From the NCBI GenBank assembly GCA_049625305.1, contig JBMZVD010000088.1, forward strand, positions 1-8,156: a DNA stretch of 8,156 nucleotides. The letters run 5' to 3'. The notes beneath the pieces were generated by a model. That model searched no databases and was not told the DNA's origin. It saw only the letters and a program-made list of their open reading frames with translations. Of this stretch, positions 1 to 6,566 are shown piece after piece. The translations under genes were made by a program, and so were the position numbers. Source of the DNA: Flavicella sp049625305 (GTDB lineage Bacteria; Bacteroidota; Bacteroidia; Flavobacteriales; Flavobacteriaceae). Each line of letters starts with the position of its first letter. Positions within the stretch are counted from its first letter, which is position 1.

Positions 1-871
1 AAAAATCTTCAAAATTTCGACCGATTAGTCCACTAATAGCCATTTGACTGATCCAAGGATTTTTAGGAGTATAGTTTAAATCTCTCAAAGATATTTTTTT
101 ATTCATCAAACCTAAACCAGGCTGTATGTTCAACGCAGCAAAAGTTTTAAATGGCAGACTAAAGAGGCCTGCAATTCCTACTTGTACCCCTAGCGCAGTA
201 CCTCTGATTGTACGAAAACTCGTGGTGGGTATTTGGGTTCCCTGATGTGATAAAAGCGAATTTTCAAGGGGTACATGCTGATTGTTTACAAGAACAAAAC
301 CTCCCATTCCAAAACGAAACGACGTTTTCTTTGGTCGGTACATCCCCGCTTTCATAACACCAAATGAGAAATCTTTATGATTGAACAAGTACAAATAGCG
401 TAAACCCGATGTAAAGGAACGTAAATCACCATCAAATCCTTCACTACTATGTAGTTTATCTCTTACTGAAAAACCTTTGTAATGTTGAAAAAAACCTTCC
501 ACCAAGTTCTTTCGTTTAACATAGACAAATGCTACATCTAATCGTTTGGTTGGATACTTCTCTCCTAAAGTTACATTTAAAGTCGCATCGACGGCCAAAT
601 ACCGATTTGCCATACCTGCTCCAAAAACCTCAGGATTGTTTGCCGTGTATTCATAACGATCTCCCAATGAAAACTTATAGTTTTTTACCCCAGCAATAAG
701 ACGAACAGACCAATGATGAATATCTGGGTCAAACAAAATGGTGTCCAAATGTTTTGATGCCATATCAATCAAATCTTTTGGACTGTGAATATGATGCGAG
801 CTAGGCAATTCAGACTGCCCATAAGAAGGATATAAACAAAGAAAAAAAAGACAAAAAAATAACTGCTTCAA
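1..871 (-). CDS. DUF4421-like outer-membrane beta-barrel protein, 3' end beyond the window
   Basis: The open frame runs from 871 to the window edge without a stop, giving 290 visible residues of a secreted protein. Residues 1-19 form a signal peptide (KQLFFCLFFLCLYPSYGQ, cleavage probably before the Gln). From about residue 52 come alternating aromatic/hydrophobic strands rich in Tyr, Phe and Gly, as in an outer-membrane barrel. The stretches FFQHYKGF (127-134), DGDLRSFTSGLRYLYLFN (147-164) and KTSFRFGMGGFVLV (182-195) resemble the Bacteroidota DUF4421 family, as I remember it (YKGF; RPD..; Y.FN..; KSaGSfl). An in-frame TAA lies five codons upstream and no ATG occurs before residue 37, so TTG at 871 is chosen because it alone preserves the signal peptide; ATT at 874 is the only other candidate. 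The gene begins 32 bp after the parC stop and is probably cotranscribed with it. The family has no known activity, so no function is assigned. Family assignment is moderately sure; secreted barrel is surer. Confidence 0.72.
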   Translation of the reverse strand, partial: MKQLFFCLFFLCLYPSYGQSELPSSHHIHSPKDLIDMASKHLDTILFDPDIHHWSVRLIAGVKNYKFSLGDRYEYTANNPEVFGAGMANRYLAVDATLNVTLGEKYPTKRLDVAFVYVKRKNLVEGFFQHYKGFSVRDKLHSSEGFDGDLRSFTSGLRYLYLFNHKDFSFGVMKAGMYRPKKTSFRFGMGGFVLVNNQHVPLENSLLSHQGTQIPTTSFRTIRGTALGVQVGIAGLFSLPFKTFAALNIQPGLGLMNKKISLRDLNYTPKNPWISQMAISGLIGRNFEDF

Positions 872-903
872 AATGAAATAATCTTATGTATTAACTATAC
901 AAT

Positions 904-3486
904 TTAAAATAATGAAGGTTGTATGTCTGCATCGTTAGCATTCTCATCTTGTTTCTCTTCGGCCACCACTTTTTCAGGTGGATTATATGGCTTAGGTTCC
1001 AAAATTTTCACTTGCTTTATCTTATCAGAGGTCAATTGATTTCCAATGGCTTTGATCCCCTTGACAGCAATAAAATCTTCAAAATCAACCACAATAGAAT
1101 CTAAACTTCGTTTCGAAAACACAACTTCAGCATTCGGCCTATAATCTGTGGCAACTGCAACTAATGCTGACTTTGGATGATCGGTGATAAATAAATCTTC
1201 TCGATCTGGATTCTCAATAACAAATCTTTTGACATAATACTTAGCCTTATCTCCTTCAAAGTATATCGCTGATAATGGTTTCGAAGGGTCCCATTTTTCC
1301 AAAACAATCATGTCAGATTCAAAATGATAGTTCAAAGTAGGTGAAATTGTTTTTACAATACCTGACTTCGTAATAATTAATAATTTATCTTCTGAATTAA
1401 ACTCTCCAAGTAATTTTCCTCTTTCGTCAACATTTAGGCGAGTAACTGTATCATCAAACCAAATTTTACGGGGTTTTAAAGTTGAGGCTCCCGCCGATTT
1501 AAATTCTATTTTACGAACTGGAAATTTGGTAATTAAATTTCCTTTGGAACCACGTCCCTTTATCAATAAATCTGAAAAATCTATATCCCATTTTAATTTC
1601 TTGACACTTCCAATGGCTCTTAGATTTACAGTAACTACTTCTGCCTCTCCATTAGGATTTGCTGAAAAATAGTGCAACAATGAACCTTTGTTGCTTCCTA
1701 TCAATGGATATTCTTTATCTCTTGTAATAGAAGTGATTGTAAAACGCTTCATATAACTTGGGCCTGACTTCCCATCTCGATACATCAAATTGTAAACTGT
1801 TCTCTTGTCTCCTTTTTTAAAGACAGCAACATGTATAATATCCTTTCCTATAAATGTCTTAGAAGCAACTTTAGTAACTGTACACGTTCCGTTTTTTCTA
1901 AAAATAATAACATCATCAATATCTGCACAATCAGCAACATACTCGTCTTTTTTGAGAGACGTACCTACAAAACCTTCCTCCCTATTTACATAGAGTTTGG
2001 TATTTCTCATTACTACTTTAGTAGCTACAATGTCGTCAAAAATTTTGATTTCTGTCTTGCGTTCTTTGCCTTTACCATAAGTAGTCTTTAGCTTTTTAAA
2101 ATAATCTATCGCAAAGTCTATCATATGCTCCAAATGATGTTTTACTTCTGCAATTTTCTCCTCAAGAGCTTCGATTAGTAAAGCGGCTTTATCCGTATCA
2201 AACTTTGAAATTTTCTTAATTCTAATTTCTGTAAGTCGTAAAATATCGTCTTTGGTTACAGCTCGTTTCAAATGCTTTACGTGAGGTTTTAAGCCAATAT
2301 CAATGGCTTCAATTACTCCTTCCCAAGTAGCTACCTCTTCAATATCACGGTAAATCCTATTTTCAATAAAAATACGTTCTAAAGAAGCAAAATGCCATTG
2401 TTCTTCTAGTTCAGACAACTGAATTTCTAGTTCTTTTTTGAGTAACTCAACAGTGTGATCTGTGGATATTTTCAACAATTCAGAAACACCTATAAATATG
2501 GGTTTGTGATTGTCAATAATACAGCTCAATGGTGAAATTGAACTTTCACAGTTTGTGAATGCGTATAAGGCATCAATAGTTGTATCTGGTGATATGTTTG
2601 GAGGTAAGTGAATCAAAATTTCTACGGTAGCAGCCGTATTATCTTCGATACGTTTGATTTTTATTTTCCCCTTGTCATTGGCCTTCAAAATGGAATCTAT
2701 CAGTGAAGATGTGGTCGTTCCAAATGGAATTTCATTGATTACCAAGGTCTTTTTATCCAACTGACTGATACGAGCCCTAACACGAACTTTCCCCCCTCTT
2801 TTTCCATCATTATAGTTAGTAAAATCTGCGATACCCCCAGTAAGAAAATCAGGAACGATACTAAAGCTTCTTCCCTTTAAATACTTGATCGAAGCATCGA
2901 TCAATTCATTAAAATTATGTGGCAATACTTTGGTAGAAAGACCTACAGCAATCCCTTCAGCTCCTTGGGCTAAAAGTAATGGGAATTTTACCGGTAAATG
3001 TATAGGCTCTTTACGTCTTCCGTCATAAGAGGCTTGCCAATCAGTAGTTTTAGGATTAAAAATTACCTCTAAAGCAAACTTTGAGAGTCTTGCTTCAATA
3101 TATCTAGAAGCTGCAGCGCGGTCACCCGTAAGGATATTTCCCCAGTTACCTTGCATGTCTATCAACAATTCTTTTTGCCCCAACTGCACCATGGCATCTC
3201 CAATAGAGGCATCTCCATGTGGATGGTACTGCATACAGTGTCCCACCAAATTAGCTACTTTGTTGTAACGTCCATCATCCAAATCTTTCATGGACTGCAT
3301 GATACGTCTTTGAACAGGTTTAAATCCATCATCTAAAGCGGGAACTGCTCTTTCCAAAATTACATAAGAAGCATAATCTAGGAACCATTCTTTGTACATT
3401 CCTGTGACTTTGGTTATGGTCTCTTGAGGTGGATTTGAATTATTTTCTTGTGACTGATTTTCTTGTGACTGTTTGTCTTCTTCCAT
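904..3486 (-). CDS. parC: DNA topoisomerase IV subunit A (ParC)
   Basis: ParC is the DNA breakage-reunion subunit of topoisomerase IV, which with ParE decatenates daughter chromosomes and relaxes supercoils in the cytoplasm. From ATG 3486 the protein has 860 residues. The winged-helix/tower/coiled-coil breakage domain spans about 33-483. It holds HPHGD (88-92) and the catalytic tyrosine Y129 in AASRYIEARL, preceded by R128. A beta-pinwheel C-terminal domain follows (about 488-833). Its GRGSKGN (644-650) is only a degenerate counterpart of the gyrase QRRGGKG box, which favours topoisomerase IV over gyrase A. A charged, probably disordered tail ends in QPSLF (856-860). A TTG at 3507 would add seven residues (MNKSIHS). 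ATG 3486 is preferred because it is a standard start and the first ~25 residues are low-complexity linker in either case. The gene lies 86 bp downstream of parE, as usual for this enzyme in Bacteroidota, and is probably cotranscribed with it. The quinolone-serine position is alanine (A93). Confidence 0.95.
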   Translation of the reverse strand: MEEDKQSQENQSQENNSNPPQETITKVTGMYKEWFLDYASYVILERAVPALDDGFKPVQRRIMQSMKDLDDGRYNKVANLVGHCMQYHPHGDASIGDAMVQLGQKELLIDMQGNWGNILTGDRAAASRYIEARLSKFALEVIFNPKTTDWQASYDGRRKEPIHLPVKFPLLLAQGAEGIAVGLSTKVLPHNFNELIDASIKYLKGRSFSIVPDFLTGGIADFTNYNDGKRGGKVRVRARISQLDKKTLVINEIPFGTTTSSLIDSILKANDKGKIKIKRIEDNTAATVEILIHLPPNISPDTTIDALYAFTNCESSISPLSCIIDNHKPIFIGVSELLKISTDHTVELLKKELEIQLSELEEQWHFASLERIFIENRIYRDIEEVATWEGVIEAIDIGLKPHVKHLKRAVTKDDILRLTEIRIKKISKFDTDKAALLIEALEEKIAEVKHHLEHMIDFAIDYFKKLKTTYGKGKERKTEIKIFDDIVATKVVMRNTKLYVNREEGFVGTSLKKDEYVADCADIDDVIIFRKNGTCTVTKVASKTFIGKDIIHVAVFKKGDKRTVYNLMYRDGKSGPSYMKRFTITSITRDKEYPLIGSNKGSLLHYFSANPNGEAEVVTVNLRAIGSVKKLKWDIDFSDLLIKGRGSKGNLITKFPVRKIEFKSAGASTLKPRKIWFDDTVTRLNVDERGKLLGEFNSEDKLLIITKSGIVKTISPTLNYHFESDMIVLEKWDPSKPLSAIYFEGDKAKYYVKRFVIENPDREDLFITDHPKSALVAVATDYRPNAEVVFSKRSLDSIVVDFEDFIAVKGIKAIGNQLTSDKIKQVKILEPKPYNPPEKVVAEEKQDENANDADIQPSLF
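3442..3471 (-). repeat. Perfect 15-bp tandem duplication in the 5' end of parC
   Basis: Two identical adjacent 15-bp units (3442-3456 and 3457-3471) encode QSQEN twice in the low-complexity N-terminal extension of ParC, just before the conserved breakage domain. The unit is a multiple of three, so gain or loss of a copy would keep the frame. It looks like a slippage-generated linker repeat with no evident function. Confidence 0.9.
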
Positions 3487-3572
3487 ACTGTGTATACTCT
3501 TGTTCAAAATATAAATAGTAATTTTATATTTTATGCATGTGTCTTAACTTAAGGGTATTTTTTTTGTCAAAA

Positions 3573-5426
3573 CTAATCTTCAATTAAATCTAATTCTACT
3601 TTTAGATTCTCGATGATAAATTTTTGACGGTCTGGTGTGTTTTTTCCCATGTAAAACTCCAATAATTTTTCCGTTGACATTTCTTTGTCTAACATGACGG
3701 GATCCAAACGTATATTTTCTCCAATAAAATGTACAAACTCATTGGGAGATATCTCACCCAATCCCTTAAATCGTGTAATTTCTGGTTTTCCTGATAATTT
3801 TTCTATGGCAGCTGCTTTCTCTTCCTCTGAATAACAGTAAATTGTTTCTTTTTTGTTTCGTACTCTAAATAATGGAGTTTCTAAAATAAAAAGATGTCCT
3901 TCTTTGATCACTTCGGGGAAAAACTGTAAAAAGAATGTAATCAATAGTAAGCGAATGTGCATTCCATCGACATCGGCATCCGTTGCTATTACAATATTGT
4001 TGTATCTCAAGTCCTCCAAGCTTTCTTCAATATTTAAAGCGGCTTGTAACAGGTTAAATTCTTCGTTTTCATATACTACCTTTTTACTCATTCCATATGA
4101 GTTTAGAGGTTTTCCCTTTAAACTAAAAACGGCTTGGGTATCAACGTTTCTTGATTTTGTAATCGATCCACTGGCCGAATCTCCCTCAGTAATAAAAAGG
4201 GTAGTGTCTAGACGATTGTCCTTTTTCAGATCCCCCAAATGCACACGACAATCTCTTAATTTTTTATTGTGAAGATTTGCTTTTTTGGCGCGTTCCCTTG
4301 CCAATTTACGAACGCCTGATAATTCTTTTCGTTCTCTCTCAGCCTGAAGAATTTTACGATTTATATGTTCCGCAGTATCGGGGTTTTTATGCAAATAATT
4401 GTCCAATTCACGCTTGACAAAATCATTCACAAAAGTTCTAACGGTTGGCAAATCACCTCCCATTTCAGTAGACCCTAACTTGGTTTTTGTTTGACTTTCA
4501 AAAACAGGCTCCATCACTTTAATACTTATAGCAGATACGATGGATTTTCGAATATCTGATGCCTCAAAATTCTTTCCAAAAAACTCACGTACAGTTTTAA
4601 CTACTGCTTCCCTAAACGCCACTTGATGTGTTCCTCCTTGTGTAGTATGTTGTCCATTTACGAAAGAATGGTATTCTTCACTATATTGAGTTTTACTATG
4701 CGTCATTGCCAATTCAATATCGTCTGACTTCAAATGAATGATTGGATACGCAAGATCGTCTTGATGTATGTTTTCTTCCAATAGGTCTTTTAAGCCATTT
4801 TCAGAAAAATATTTTTCACCGTTAAAAACAATAGTCAAACCTGTGTTAAGGTAAACATAGTTTTTGATCATTTTAACGATGTATTCATTGCGGAATTTAA
4901 AATTTACAAAAATCGATTCATCGGGGGTAAATGAAACACGTGTTCCTTTGCGTTGGCTTGAAGATTCAGGTTGGCTATTCTCTTTCAGAACACCTTTTTC
5001 GAATTCGGCAAAAACAGTTTTACCATCTCGGATAGACTGTACTCTAAAAAAAGAAGAAAGAGCATTTACAGCTTTGGTACCAACACCGTTTAATCCTACA
5101 GATTTTTTAAAAGCTTTAGAATCGTACTTTCCTCCAGTATTCATTTTAGAGACTACATCCACTACTTTCCCCAAAGGAATTCCTCGTCCGTAATCTCGAA
5201 TTGTGACGGTTGCATTTTTAACAGAAATCTCAATGGTCTTTCCAGCATTCATGACAAACTCATCAATTGAATTGTCAAGTACTTCTTTAATCAGAATATA
5301 GATACCATCATCTTGTGCCGTTCCATCTCCTAATTTACCTATATACATTCCTGGCCGCATGCGAATATGCTCTTTCCAATCTAAGGATCGTATATTGTCT
5401 TCTGTGTATTTAGTTTCCTGTGCCAT
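3573..5426 (-). CDS. parE: DNA topoisomerase IV subunit B (ParE)
   Basis: ParE is the ATPase subunit of topoisomerase IV: ATP-driven dimerisation captures the transported DNA segment, and its TOPRIM domain supplies metal ions for cleavage by ParC. The protein has 617 residues, close to the usual ParE length of about 630. The GHKL ATPase domain carries catalytic E48 and N52 in KEVLDNSIDEF, D78 in RDYGRGIP (77-84) and the lid GLNGVG (111-116). A transducer domain follows (about 225-390). The TOPRIM domain holds EGDSASG (414-420), SLKGKPLN (435-442) and the acidic metal-binding DADVDG (483-488). A C-terminal RFKGLGE (552-558) completes the set. Every catalytic residue expected for a type IIA topoisomerase B subunit is present. 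The ATG at 5426 gives a start typical of the family (MAQ, then LDWKEHIRMRPGMYIG at 15-30). Direct adjacency to parC supports topoisomerase IV rather than gyrase B. A candidate promoter sits about 25 bp upstream, so parE is probably the first gene of its operon. Confidence 0.96.
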   Translation of the reverse strand: MAQETKYTEDNIRSLDWKEHIRMRPGMYIGKLGDGTAQDDGIYILIKEVLDNSIDEFVMNAGKTIEISVKNATVTIRDYGRGIPLGKVVDVVSKMNTGGKYDSKAFKKSVGLNGVGTKAVNALSSFFRVQSIRDGKTVFAEFEKGVLKENSQPESSSQRKGTRVSFTPDESIFVNFKFRNEYIVKMIKNYVYLNTGLTIVFNGEKYFSENGLKDLLEENIHQDDLAYPIIHLKSDDIELAMTHSKTQYSEEYHSFVNGQHTTQGGTHQVAFREAVVKTVREFFGKNFEASDIRKSIVSAISIKVMEPVFESQTKTKLGSTEMGGDLPTVRTFVNDFVKRELDNYLHKNPDTAEHINRKILQAERERKELSGVRKLARERAKKANLHNKKLRDCRVHLGDLKKDNRLDTTLFITEGDSASGSITKSRNVDTQAVFSLKGKPLNSYGMSKKVVYENEEFNLLQAALNIEESLEDLRYNNIVIATDADVDGMHIRLLLITFFLQFFPEVIKEGHLFILETPLFRVRNKKETIYCYSEEEKAAAIEKLSGKPEITRFKGLGEISPNEFVHFIGENIRLDPVMLDKEMSTEKLLEFYMGKNTPDRQKFIIENLKVELDLIED

Positions 5427-5451
5427 ATTCCATTCTGAGGTTGAAGTATGG

Positions 5452-5481
5452 CTAAAATACTACTTTAGTAATAATTTCAAA
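5452..5481 (-). promoter_or_regulatory. Candidate Bacteroidota-type promoter for parE(-parC-DUF4421)
   Basis: On the minus strand a TTTG (5478-5481) is followed after 18 bp by TATTTTAG (5452-5459), which matches 7 of 8 positions of a TAnnTTTG-like -7 element at one mismatch in its last part. The known Bacteroidota arrangement is TTG / about 17-23 bp / TAnnTTTG. Transcription would begin near 5445 and leave a leader of roughly 20 bases before the parE ATG at 5426. Such short AT-rich motifs arise by chance, so this is a suggestion only. Confidence 0.33.
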
Positions 5482-5539
5482 AGAGACACTGTAAATATTT
5501 ATTAAAAAGATGTACACGTTAGAAATCTCACAATTAAAC

Positions 5540-5550
5540 CCAATAATTGG
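5540..5550. repeat. Short inverted repeat CCAAT-A-ATTGG upstream of parE
   Basis: This is a perfect 11-bp palindrome with 5-bp arms around one central base. It lies in the 190-bp gap between the nitronate monooxygenase-like gene and parE, three bases from a second palindrome. It could be a dimeric regulator site or chance; the arms are too short to act as a terminator. Confidence 0.4.
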
Positions 5551-5553
5551 CAG

Positions 5554-5570
5554 TGAAAAACTGTTTTTCA
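5554..5570. repeat. Inverted repeat TGAAAAAC-T-GTTTTTCA between the two gene blocks
   Basis: Two perfect 8-bp arms flank a single central base, and one further pair exists beyond a mismatch on each side (5552/5572). As RNA it would fold into a seven-pair AT-rich stem with a three-base loop, 47 bp after the stop of the oxidoreductase gene and about 130 bp before parE. It may be a weak transcription end for the upstream block or an operator-like palindrome for the downstream one. No GC-rich stem plus U-tract is present, so a strong intrinsic terminator is not supported. Confidence 0.45.
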
Positions 5571-5616
5571 GTCAATAAATTCAATGAATTTGAGCAGGTA
5601 TAAGAAAAATGAATTA

Positions 5617-6558
5617 TCAAATAGTATTTTTCACTTTTAGATATTCATCGACCATATTATTCACAATATCTTCAGCAGATTCGATAGTACGTAACAAACC
5701 TGCAACTTGGCCTATTTCAAGCATACCATCTACCAAGTCACCTTCAAACATTCCTCTTTTAAGTCTTCTTTTTCCTACAAGTTCTTTCAGGTCTTCTACC
5801 GATTGATGCTTTTCTTTCAAGGCAGCAACCTTTGCATAGAATTCATTTTTAATCATACGTACAGGAGCTATTTCTTTTAAAGTTAGAATTGTATCTCCTT
5901 CAGAGGTTTCTAGTACTCGTTTTTTAAAATCAATATGTGCAGAGGACTCTTTACTAACAGCAAAACGACTACCTACTTGAACTCCATCTGCACCGAGTAT
6001 CATAGCTGCCAACATACCTCTGCCTGTTGCAACACCTCCTGCGGCAATTAGAGGGATTTTTAATTGTTCTTTTACCATAGGAATCAATGTAAAAGTAGTA
6101 CTCTCTTCTCTCCCATTATGCCCCCCTGCCTCAAAACCTTCAGCGACCACTGCATCTACACCTGCCTCTTGGGCTTTTAAAGCAAATTTGATACTGCTGA
6201 CTACATGAACAACGGTGATTCCGTGTTTCTTGAGGTGAGATGTCCATAACTTGGGATTACCTGCTGATGTAAAAACAATGGGTACTTTTTCTTCAATGAT
6301 GATAGCGATAATCTCTTCTATGTTCGGATACAACATTGGAATGTTGACTCCAAAAGGTTTGTCTGTTGCTTTCTTACATTTTTGAATGTGTTCTCGTAAC
6401 ATATCAGGATACATAGATCCTGAACCTATCAAGCCCAAACCGCCAGCATTGCTGACTGCTGCTGCCAATTTATAACCACTTACCCAAACCATACCACCTT
6501 GAATAATAGGATATTTGATTTGGAATAATTTTGTGATTCGAGAACTTATTGATGACAT
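5617..6558 (-). CDS. FMN-dependent nitronate monooxygenase / FabK-like enoyl-ACP reductase family protein
   Basis: This cytoplasmic flavoenzyme has a 2-nitropropane dioxygenase-type TIM barrel. Members either oxidise alkyl nitronates with oxygen or, as FabK, reduce enoyl-ACP with NAD(P)H in fatty-acid synthesis. The protein has 313 residues, typical of the family. Visible motifs are YPIIQGGM (16-23, flavin-binding N-terminal strand), NAGGLGLIGSGS (37-48), KPFGVNI (67-73), AEGFEAGGHNG (139-149) with the conserved His147 at the position of the catalytic histidine, AAGG (172-175) and ADGVQVGSRF (190-199), the phosphate-binding end of the barrel. ATG 6558 lies 8 bp after the peptidase stop, so the two genes are very probably cotranscribed. 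From memory the N-terminal 70 residues resemble pneumococcal FabK closely. Sequence alone does not separate FabK from nitronate monooxygenase, so no gene symbol is given. The flavoenzyme family is certain and the substrate is not. Confidence 0.88.
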   Translation of the reverse strand: MSSISSRITKLFQIKYPIIQGGMVWVSGYKLAAAVSNAGGLGLIGSGSMYPDMLREHIQKCKKATDKPFGVNIPMLYPNIEEIIAIIIEEKVPIVFTSAGNPKLWTSHLKKHGITVVHVVSSIKFALKAQEAGVDAVVAEGFEAGGHNGREESTTFTLIPMVKEQLKIPLIAAGGVATGRGMLAAMILGADGVQVGSRFAVSKESSAHIDFKKRVLETSEGDTILTLKEIAPVRMIKNEFYAKVAALKEKHQSVEDLKELVGKRRLKRGMFEGDLVDGMLEIGQVAGLLRTIESAEDIVNNMVDEYLKVKNTI

Positions 6559-6566
6559 AGACTAAT

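Noticed and set aside
3505..3507. TTG at 3507 as the parC start
   Set aside because: It is possible but adds only seven non-conserved residues, and a standard ATG lies in frame at 3486.
3543..3553. Palindrome CTTAA-C-TTAAG between parE and parC as a terminator
   Set aside because: The arms are only 5 bp and no T-run follows in the direction of transcription; parE and parC most likely share a transcript.
3508..3572. Separate promoter for parC (TATATTTTG just before the TTG, or TTGACA further upstream)
   Set aside because: The -7-like element has the wrong internal spacing and no -33 TTG at the right distance. The TTGACA is a poor guide in Bacteroidota, whose primary sigma factor uses a different consensus.
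3853..4272. Plus-strand open frame of 139 codons opposite parE
   Set aside because: It lies wholly inside the strongly conserved TOPRIM-coding part of parE on the other strand, its protein is not recognisable, and it has no neighbours on that strand.
4864..5193. Plus-strand open frame of 109 codons opposite parE
   Set aside because: It is antisense to the ParE ATPase and transducer coding sequence, and its residue pattern is a simple mirror of that gene.
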